DNA of 64,000 nt from Lactiplantibacillus garii (GTDB lineage: Bacteria > Bacillota > Bacilli > Lactobacillales > Lactobacillaceae), in the NCBI RefSeq assembly GCF_003885105.1, contig NZ_QWZQ01000001.1:62001-126000 (forward strand), written 5' to 3'. The notes under the pieces are model-generated. The model was not told the DNA's origin. It saw nothing but the letters and a program-made list of their open reading frames with translations, and did no database searches. How positions within the stretch are numbered: position 1 is the first letter of the stretch; every line of letters starts with the position of its first letter. Shown one piece after another: positions 52,509-59,219 of the stretch. The position numbers were made by a program, and so were the translations under genes.

Positions 52509-53681
52509 ATGTCAGAAAATAACAATAATAATGAGATGGGGCCCCGTGAACGGCGCTATCGGCAACAACAGCAACGTAACCCGCACCTGAAGCCCCGTAA
52601 AAAGCGTCCCTGGCTAGTTGGACTCTTAGTCGTACTTGGCCTCATGATCGTTTGGGGGGCTTACTGGGGAACCAAAACTTGGAACGCCGCTAAGGACACC
52701 ATGAACACGACCTACCAGTCAACCGGCTCGACTAAGGCGCGTAACGTGGACGCCGTCATTAAAAAGGGCAAACCATTTTCCATCTTACTGCTCGGAACCG
52801 ATACCGGAGCCCTGGGTCGCGGTAAGAACTTCTCCGCGCGGACCGATACGATGATCATCGCAACGATCAACCCTAAAAAGGAAAGCATGACGTTGACGAG
52901 TATTCCCCGGGACACTCAAGTCATGATCAATGGCCAGTCCCAAAAAATCAACGCCGCCTACACCATTGGCGGTGCGAGTGGCGCGGTTAAATCGGTCGAG
53001 AAATTACTCGACGTCCCAATTGATTTCTACGTGTTGATCAACATGGGTGGGCTAAAACAGATTATTAACGCGATGGGCGGCGTGACTATCACACCGAAGA
53101 TGACCTTCAAGTACGGTCATGCCAACGTGAAGAAGGGCGTTAAAATCAAGCTTAACGGTGCGGCCGCCCTCGACTATTCCCGGATGCGTTACTATGATCC
53201 GTTAGGTGATTACGGTCGGCAGAAACGACAACGGCAAATTATTATGGCGATGGTTAGTCAATCTAACTCACTTGGGTCGATTGCCAATATTGAGAAGATT
53301 ACAAAGCAGCTTTCCAACAACATGCGGACCGACCTGACTTGGAACGACATGGTTGCTTTAGATACTAAGTACAAGAACGCCTCGCACCATGCCAAGACGT
53401 ACACGTTACAAGGAACCGACGCCACCATCGACGGCCTTTCTTACCAAGTTGCCTCCGCTTCGGAGCGTTACAAAATTTCTAAAAAGCTGCGGACCCAGTT
53501 ACAACTTTCAACCAGCAGCTTATCCGAATCCGACTTCACGGACACCGCGTCAATTACGACCGGCAGCAGTAGTTCGAGTTCGTCATCGTCCAGTTCCACT
53601 ACTACCGACAGTACGCAGGAAACTACTACTGACAATACCACGACGCAGGATTCAACCACTACGCAAGGCACCCAGTACTAA
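52509..53681 (+). CDS. LytR-CpsA-Psr (LCP) family protein
   Basis: LCP enzymes attach teichoic acids or polysaccharides to peptidoglycan. The 390-residue protein has a basic cytoplasmic N-terminus (about residues 1-36), one transmembrane helix (WLVGLLVVLGLMIVWGAYW), then the LCP catalytic core: LLLGTDTGALGRGKNFSART, SIPRDTQV, MGGVTI and YSRMRYYDPLGDYGRQKRQ. The C-terminal 50 residues are a Ser/Thr-rich tail. It is monocistronic. Confidence 0.93.
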   Translation: MSENNNNNEMGPRERRYRQQQQRNPHLKPRKKRPWLVGLLVVLGLMIVWGAYWGTKTWNAAKDTMNTTYQSTGSTKARNVDAVIKKGKPFSILLLGTDTGALGRGKNFSARTDTMIIATINPKKESMTLTSIPRDTQVMINGQSQKINAAYTIGGASGAVKSVEKLLDVPIDFYVLINMGGLKQIINAMGGVTITPKMTFKYGHANVKKGVKIKLNGAAALDYSRMRYYDPLGDYGRQKRQRQIIMAMVSQSNSLGSIANIEKITKQLSNNMRTDLTWNDMVALDTKYKNASHHAKTYTLQGTDATIDGLSYQVASASERYKISKKLRTQLQLSTSSLSESDFTDTASITTGSSSSSSSSSSSTTTDSTQETTTDNTTTQDSTTTQGTQY

Positions 53682-53696
53682 AGACAGTTATCAAAC

Positions 53697-53754
53697 TAAT
53701 TAGGGTAAACAAAAAGCTCGCCATTAACGGTGAGCTTTTTGTTTACCCTAATTA
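53697..53754. terminator. Long bidirectional terminator between the LCP gene and accA
   Basis: Arms of 26 bp (53697-53722 and 53729-53754), with one G-U mismatch, flank the 6-base loop ATTAAC. The right arm covers the last codons and the stop of accA. The inner part (AAAAAGCTC...GAGCTTTTT) alone makes a terminator. Confidence 0.88.
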
Positions 53755-54521
53755 ACGGGCCACGTTGCTAATAATTGTTGAAACTTTGCTTTCCGCTGTT
53801 CAATTAGCGCGCTAGCACCCATCCGCTCCAGTGTGGCTAACTGTGCTGTAATGGCGGTAACCAGCGTCGCCACTAAGTCGGTTGCCTGGTGTTTGATCAC
53901 CTGATCGACTAACCCGCGGTTGGCAAGTTTCGCCGCCGTCATCGGCAATAAGTCGATGGCGGCGCTAACGGTCTGTTGACCATGCAAAATGGCGGCCACC
54001 GCCTCGGGGGACGCCACGTTGAAAAGCGCGTCGTCTAACATGATGATCCGGTTAGCATTGGCAAATGCCAAGGCCCCACCACTGTGACCCTCACCTAAAA
54101 ACACGACCACGTTCGGCACGGTCAGTTGTCCAGTGGCAGCCATTAAGTCGGCAATGGCCTGACTCTGACCAAACCGTTCCGAAGTTGGACTGGCATCCGC
54201 TCCAGGCATGTTGATCAAACTCACGACCGGCAGATTAAACTTTTGGGCGTGTTCAACTACCCGTAACGCCGTTCGGTAGCCGGGAACCGTTAACGCCCCG
54301 CCATTTTTAGCCCGGCGAGCCGCTAAGTCGGCCCCCCGATCAACACCTAAAACGGCTAAAGACTGACCCGTAACACTTGGTCCAAATCCGGCCGTTAACG
54401 CCGCGTCCCGTCCAAGTAACCGGTCGCCGCGCTGAACGACCATTGTTGGCAGCAACGCTTTGATCACCGTGGGCGCACTGATACGATTCGCAGCGCGTAA
54501 CCGCCGTAACCGTTCATCCAT
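53748..54521 (-). CDS. accA: Acetyl-CoA carboxylase carboxyltransferase subunit alpha
   Basis: Forms the transcarboxylase with AccD, making malonyl-CoA. The 257-residue protein has the crotonase-like core with LINMPGADASPTSERFGQS and GEGHSGGALAFANANRI, the oxyanion loops of AccA. It is shorter than E. coli AccA, as usual in lactobacilli. It overlaps accD by 8 bases and ends the operon. Confidence 0.94.
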   Translation of the reverse strand: MDERLRRLRAANRISAPTVIKALLPTMVVQRGDRLLGRDAALTAGFGPSVTGQSLAVLGVDRGADLAARRAKNGGALTVPGYRTALRVVEHAQKFNLPVVSLINMPGADASPTSERFGQSQAIADLMAATGQLTVPNVVVFLGEGHSGGALAFANANRIIMLDDALFNVASPEAVAAILHGQQTVSAAIDLLPMTAAKLANRGLVDQVIKHQATDLVATLVTAITAQLATLERMGASALIEQRKAKFQQLLATWPVN

Positions 54522-55320
54522 GATTAACGTCCCCCTCTAAATGATAAGCTGCTAAAACGTTGGCCAGGTAGGCCCGTAACCGTGGGCGTTCAACCACCGC
54601 GTCCAGCATCCCGTGGTCTAATAAACTTGCCGCCGTTTGAAAATCGGCGGGGAGGTCAACTGGCATGGTTTGCTGAATGACCCGGGCACCGGCGAAACCG
54701 ATTTTAGCACCGGCTTCGGCCACCACGACGTCGCCCCTAAACGCAAAGCTGGCGGAGATTCCGCCCATCGTAGGGTCCGTTAAAACCGTGATCAGTGGAA
54801 CGGGCACCGCGGCTAACCGTGCGAATTCCGCTAAAATCAAGTTCATGCCAACTAGTGCGTAAACGCCCTCTTGCATCCGGGCACCTCCGGAAGCGGTCAC
54901 GATGATCAAGGGGAGGTGCCGCTTGCGAGCCACCCGACTCGCGGTCACGATGCGCCGGGTCACCGCCGTGTTTAACGTTCCCATCATGAAATAACTGTCC
55001 ATGACTGCAAAGACCGCCGGATGATGGCGAACGGTGGCCGTCCCAATAACGACCGCCTCGCTAGAAGTGGTTCGTTGAGCTGCCCGGGCTAACTTTTGAT
55101 CGTAACCGGGAAAATGGAGTTCATTGACCGGGCGTTCCGGCATGGGCAACGCGTGAAAACTGCCGGGATCCACCAACTGATCAAGCCGCCGTTGCGCGGT
55201 CAACCGTTGCCAATGTTTACAGTACGGGCACTGACGAAGCGGCCCCCACTGGCTGTGGTGCACGTGCCGTCCACAGGCCACACAGGTCGTCCAAGTCCCC
55301 GGTTCTGGATAATGACTCAT
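54514..55320 (-). CDS. accD: Acetyl-CoA carboxylase carboxyltransferase subunit beta
   Basis: The beta subunit of the carboxyltransferase. It carries the N-terminal zinc ribbon CVACGRHVHHSQWGPLRQC and PYC (two CxxC pairs) and the core motif IVTASGGARMQEGVYAL. ATG 55320 overlaps the accC stop as ATGA and has a GGTGGGGG SD, so it is preferred to 55338. 268 residues. Confidence 0.94.
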   Translation of the reverse strand: MSHYPEPGTWTTCVACGRHVHHSQWGPLRQCPYCKHWQRLTAQRRLDQLVDPGSFHALPMPERPVNELHFPGYDQKLARAAQRTTSSEAVVIGTATVRHHPAVFAVMDSYFMMGTLNTAVTRRIVTASRVARKRHLPLIIVTASGGARMQEGVYALVGMNLILAEFARLAAVPVPLITVLTDPTMGGISASFAFRGDVVVAEAGAKIGFAGARVIQQTMPVDLPADFQTAASLLDHGMLDAVVERPRLRAYLANVLAAYHLEGDVNHG

Positions 55321-56642
55321 TTTTCCCCCACCTTCCAACGACTTAAGCTATGGATTGAATACTCATCCTGAACGTACTCGGGACGGGCGACCGTCGCCCG
55401 CAAAAAGGCTAAGTCGGTTTCCGGACCAAGCAGTTTTACAGTGGTTAGTGCTCGGCGTAAAGCCGTTACTGCAACTTTCCGGGTTGGCCCGGTCACCATT
55501 AACTTGGCAATTAAGCCGTCGTACATGGTCACTAAATCGTCACCCGTCCGGTAACCGGTATCCACACGCACGTTTTGGGGCCAAGTTAACCGTTCAATGG
55601 TCGTTCGCCGAATAGGTAACGTGGCGGTAATCCGGGCTTCAATCGCGGTACACCGGGGATGTAACCCGGTATCGGGTGCAATTTGCACGGCAACGCCCGC
55701 CGCCTGCTTAATTTGTGCCTGCACGATGTCTACCCCGGTCGTTAACTCGGTCACACCGTGTTCAACTTGTAAACGGGTATTCATTTCCATAAAGTAGAAC
55801 TGGCCGTCTGCAAACAAAAACTCGACCGTGCCCAAGCTTTCATACTGGGTCCCGGCTAACAACTGCCGGGTCAACTGATACAGACTTTGGCGCTGTGCGG
55901 TGGTTAAAATACTTGCGGGGCTTTCCTCGATCACTTTCTGTTTGTGCAATTGCAGACTACAATCCCGATCCCCCAAGATCAATAAACCTTGGGCCGTTCC
56001 TAGTACCTGCACTTCAACGTGACGAGCCCGCTTTAAGTAGTGTTCTAGGTACATTGCATCGTTCAAAAAGGATGCGGCCGCTTCCTGACGCGCTACCCGT
56101 AACTGCTGGTGAAGTGTGTGAACGTCTTGAATCACCCGGATTCCCTTACCACCACCACCATGACTGGCTTTTAGTACTAACGGAAAACCTAACCGTTGGG
56201 CAATCGGTTTAATCTCTGACCAGTTTGACCCTTGAATCGAGCATCCCGCTAAAACGGGAACGCCCTGCCGACGAGCAAAGTCTTTCGCCCGGGCCTTATC
56301 CCCCATCAACTTGATTTGGGCCGGCTGGGGACCAATCCAGGTTATCCCGCACTCCGCGCACATGGCGGCAAATTCGGCGTTTTCCGATAAAAAACCGTAA
56401 CCGGGATGGATGGCGTCCGCGTGAGTATTAATTGCAGCCATCAGAATGGCTTCGGCGTTTAAATACGACTGATTCGCGGCGGCCGGCCCGATACACACCA
56501 CTTCGTCTGCAAGCTGCGTATACCACGCCCCCCGGTCCGCCGTGGAACAAACCGCGACCGTTTGAATATTTAATTCTCGGCAGGCTTTGATGATTCGAAC
56601 GGCAATTTCACCGCGGTTGGCAATTAAAAGCTTGCGAAACAT
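55317..56642 (-). CDS. accC: Biotin carboxylase
   Basis: ATP-dependent carboxylation of biotin on AccB. The 441-residue protein opens LLIANRGEIAVRIIKACREL and has the ATP-grasp glycine loop KASHGGGGKGIRVI and the catalytic EMNTRLQVEH. It lies 2 bases after accB. Confidence 0.96.
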   Translation of the reverse strand: MFRKLLIANRGEIAVRIIKACRELNIQTVAVCSTADRGAWYTQLADEVVCIGPAAANQSYLNAEAILMAAINTHADAIHPGYGFLSENAEFAAMCAECGITWIGPQPAQIKLMGDKARAKDFARRQGVPVLAGCSIQGSNWSEIKPIAQRLGFPLVLKASHGGGGKGIRVIQDVHTLHQQLRVARQEAAASFLNDAMYLEHYLKRARHVEVQVLGTAQGLLILGDRDCSLQLHKQKVIEESPASILTTAQRQSLYQLTRQLLAGTQYESLGTVEFLFADGQFYFMEMNTRLQVEHGVTELTTGVDIVQAQIKQAAGVAVQIAPDTGLHPRCTAIEARITATLPIRRTTIERLTWPQNVRVDTGYRTGDDLVTMYDGLIAKLMVTGPTRKVAVTALRRALTTVKLLGPETDLAFLRATVARPEYVQDEYSIHSLSRWKVGEK

Positions 56643-56644
56643 AC

Positions 56645-57037
56645 TTACCGGTCCTTTCGCACTGTAAATAACGGCTGTTCAAATTCCACGGTGGCGTCAT
56701 CCGCCACCAAAATCCCCGTCAAGGTCCCGGTAATTGGACTCGTCAACGGGTTAAACAACTTCATACTTTCAATTTGCCCCAGTTCCTGTCCCGCTTTCAC
56801 GGGCTGGCCAACCGCGACGTCATCAGCTAAATGAACCACCCCGACCATTGGACTGGTCACGGTCGTTGCCTGGTCATCACTTTGACGAGCCGGTTGCGCT
56901 GCTGACGTTACGGCCATAGATTCACTACTGGGTTTGGTGACCTCAATTTCAAGTTCACCCGCTTTAATTCGGATTTGTTGATACCCTTGGCGCGCGTACT
57001 TTTCAACCAACCGGTCTAAATCCCTTAATTCCATCAC
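56645..57037 (-). CDS. accB: Biotin carboxyl carrier protein
   Basis: The biotin-bearing subunit, 130 residues. The C-terminal lipoyl-like domain carries the biotinylation motif ESMKL (Lys about residue 93), with a variable Ser/Gln linker before it. It follows fabH by 9 bases. Confidence 0.95.
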   Translation of the reverse strand: MMELRDLDRLVEKYARQGYQQIRIKAGELEIEVTKPSSESMAVTSAAQPARQSDDQATTVTSPMVGVVHLADDVAVGQPVKAGQELGQIESMKLFNPLTSPITGTLTGILVADDATVEFEQPLFTVRKDR

Positions 57038-57046
57038 TGCACCCCC

Positions 57047-58018
57047 CTACTTTTTAATTAACACCGACCCGTACGCCAAACCACCACCAAAGGCGGTCAG
57101 TAACGTTGGTCCCGTTAAGTCATCAAAAACCTCAGCAAGTGCCATCGCAACCCCGGCAGACGACGTGTTTCCGAACCGTTCGACGTTATGTGGGAACTTT
57201 GTCATCGGTAACGCTAAGTTAGCAGCAATCTTTTCAATGATGCGCAGGTTCGCCTGGTGGCAGATTACGTACTGCAACTCACTGGGTAACACGTTGGCCG
57301 TCTTTAGTAGCGTCTTCATCTGCTCAGGAACGACGTTAGTGGCAAATTGGAAAACTTCCCGCCCATTCTGGTAAAAGGCGTCGGTCTGAGGATAATTACT
57401 AGCAGCCACTGCCGTAATCGGTTGAACCCGCCCCGAATGAATCACTTCGGCGTTGCCCCGTGTTTGTAATTTTTCTGCCAGAAGACTATTTTCGGCAATG
57501 TTCGGCGTGGCTTGGAGTAACGCGCCACCGGCACCATCCCCAAAGAACACCGCGGCCGTTCGATCTTTAAAATCCATCATTTTCGAGTTTACTTCGGCAC
57601 TAATAACCATGACGTTACGGTACTGCCCACTACGAATAAACTTGTCGGCGGTCGCTAGGCCAAAGGTAAAGCCCGCACAGGCGGCACTCATGTCAAACGC
57701 AAACGCGTTATCCGCGCCAATGTTTGCTTGAACAATGCAAGCCGTTGCCGGCGTCAAAGCGTCCGGCGTGATCGTCGTCACAATGATCAAATCAATCGCA
57801 CCGGCGGCTAAGCCACCTTTAGTGAGCAACTGTTGTGCGACCTGGGTCGCTAAATCCGACGTATTTTCTTGGTCCATGGCAAAGTGGCGGGTTTTAATCC
57901 CGGTATGGGACTGAATCCACGCGTCGCTCGTATCCATAATAGTTGCAAGTTCATCGTTATCAACAACGCGCTCAGGAACGTACCGTCCCATTGCCGTGAG
58001 TTTTGTGTAAATTGGCAT
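57047..58018 (-). CDS. fabH: Beta-ketoacyl-ACP synthase III (FabH)
   Basis: Condenses acetyl-CoA with malonyl-ACP to start fatty acid synthesis. The 323-residue protein has the active-site Cys in DMSAACAGFTFG, His in ICHQANLRII and Asn in FGNTSSAGV. It leads fabH-accB-accC-accD-accA. No elongation genes (fabD, fabG, fabF, fabZ, acpP) are present in the window. Confidence 0.95.
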   Translation of the reverse strand: MPIYTKLTAMGRYVPERVVDNDELATIMDTSDAWIQSHTGIKTRHFAMDQENTSDLATQVAQQLLTKGGLAAGAIDLIIVTTITPDALTPATACIVQANIGADNAFAFDMSAACAGFTFGLATADKFIRSGQYRNVMVISAEVNSKMMDFKDRTAAVFFGDGAGGALLQATPNIAENSLLAEKLQTRGNAEVIHSGRVQPITAVAASNYPQTDAFYQNGREVFQFATNVVPEQMKTLLKTANVLPSELQYVICHQANLRIIEKIAANLALPMTKFPHNVERFGNTSSAGVAMALAEVFDDLTGPTLLTAFGGGLAYGSVLIKK

Positions 58019-58068
58019 CTTTTTCGCACCCCGTTACTTTCCGTTTCGTTATTAATTCAATTACGTTA

Positions 58069-58096
58069 ATTTTATCAATAAAAGTCCATTGGTCAA
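58069..58096 (-). promoter_or_regulatory. Promoter of the fabH-acc operon
   Basis: On the minus strand TTGACC (58091-58096), a 16-bp spacer and TAAAAT (58069-58074). I see no clear FapR or FabT operator. The stretch from 58040 to 58080 is AT-rich with repeated TTAATT-like words. Confidence 0.6.
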
Positions 58097-58171
58097 AGTT
58101 AGCGGCCGCTTTTTTAGGTAAATCCTTATAATCATAAAAAAGCGACTAGCCCGCGACCCTACGCATAAATA

Positions 58172-58214
58172 AAGCAGTGAGACTAACCGGTACCGCGGTC
58201 AGTAATCACTGCTT
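58172..58214 (-). terminator. Terminator after the orphan IIB gene
   Basis: On the minus strand AAGCAGTGA/TCACTGCTT (58206-58214 with 58172-58180) extends inward with ACTGACCG/CGGTTAGT, and TATTTAT follows. Confidence 0.75.
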
Positions 58215-58220
58215 ACTTAA

Positions 58221-58736
58221 CTAATTAACGGGCGCTTCAAAGCCATTCTTAACTAGCAATGGCATGACGTCGACTTTTTTATCGGTTGGGACTTTCTGGG
58301 CAAAGATGGGCAACCCGGCAGCGTGTATGGCGTACAACGCGTCGGCCTCAGCCGCACCCACCGCGATGGCATTGGTGACCATCACCATCCCAGCAGAATA
58401 GGCTAGGCTCCCAATATCCACCCCGGTCGCGCGAAAATCCAGTCCCCCCGCCACCAACCGGGCCATATTTTGCGGCGTATCCGTTAAAATTAGCGGTTTG
58501 ACCCCGTCAAACAGCGGGTTCTGATAAATTTCAATCATCTTATCAACCGTAATAACGTTCGCCTTGACACCCGGCGGCGCGGCTTGCACGATCAGCATCT
58601 TACGCAGCGCGTCCTGGGCCACCGCGTCCGACACCACCAAAATGCGGTTAGGGTTAACGCTCTTCGTCCAAACCGTCGCGACTTGCCCGTGTAGCAGGCG
58701 GCTATCGATCCGGGCTAAGCGGATTTCCATCGTCAT
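58221..58736 (-). CDS. Mannose-family PTS IIB protein (orphan pair with IIA)
   Basis: A 171-residue single-domain IIB of the mannose/fructose/sorbose family. RIDSRLLHGQVATVW carries the phosphorylated His (about residue 17). It overlaps the IIA gene by 4 bases (ATGA). No IIC or IID gene follows; a terminator does. It could complete another permease or act only in signalling to LevR. Confidence 0.88.
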   Translation of the reverse strand: MTMEIRLARIDSRLLHGQVATVWTKSVNPNRILVVSDAVAQDALRKMLIVQAAPPGVKANVITVDKMIEIYQNPLFDGVKPLILTDTPQNMARLVAGGLDFRATGVDIGSLAYSAGMVMVTNAIAVGAAEADALYAIHAAGLPIFAQKVPTDKKVDVMPLLVKNGFEAPVN

Positions 58737-59152
58737 AGGGCGTCATCTTCTTCATCATTCTGGAGCAACTCCAAGTGCTTGATGCCGATCTTACCAGTTT
58801 CTTCCAAATGAGCAATTACTTCGGCTAACGGTTTATCCCGCACCGTGTACGCCTCAATCAGCATTGGTAAGTTTAAACCGGTAATGAGTCCCATCCGGTC
58901 CGTATGCTCCGCTACAATTCGACTCGCCGCGTTAAACGGTGAGCCCCCCCATAGATCAACTAAGAATAATACCTGATCATCGGCGTCAAAGTGCGCGACC
59001 GCCGCCGTCAAGTTCCGATTTAAATCCTCGGTGTCTTCATCTAGTTGAAACGTCACCACTTGGACTTTTTCTTGGGACCCAAAAATCATGTAGGACGAGT
59101 CCACCACGCCCCGGGCAAATTCACCGTGGCTGACTACGACAAACGCTAACAT
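58733..59152 (-). CDS. Mannose-family PTS IIA protein (orphan pair with IIB)
   Basis: A 139-residue IIA of the mannose family with the phosphorylated His in VVVSHGEFARGV (His9). LVDLWGGSPFNAASRI is the fold signature. ATG 59152 follows AAGGAGG; the in-frame start at 59185 would lie at the predicted transcription start. It is driven by the sigma-54 promoter directly upstream and lies just after levR. Confidence 0.9.
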   Translation of the reverse strand: MLAFVVVSHGEFARGVVDSSYMIFGSQEKVQVVTFQLDEDTEDLNRNLTAAVAHFDADDQVLFLVDLWGGSPFNAASRIVAEHTDRMGLITGLNLPMLIEAYTVRDKPLAEVIAHLEETGKIGIKHLELLQNDEEDDAL

Positions 59153-59193
59153 CAAAATTTCCTCCTTTTCATTCAAACCGTTCATCTTTATTT

Positions 59194-59211
59194 ATGCAAA
59201 AAACGTGCCAA
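59194..59211 (-). promoter_or_regulatory. Sigma-54 (-24/-12) promoter for the IIA-IIB genes
   Basis: On the minus strand TTGGCACGTTTTTTGCAT matches TGGCAC-N5-TTGCA exactly. The -24 GG (59208-59209) and -12 GC (59196-59197) are separated by the required 10 bases. It sits between the stop of levR, encoding the matching activator, and IIA. An RpoN gene should exist elsewhere in the genome. Confidence 0.92.
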
Positions 59212-59219
59212 TTAGTGTA

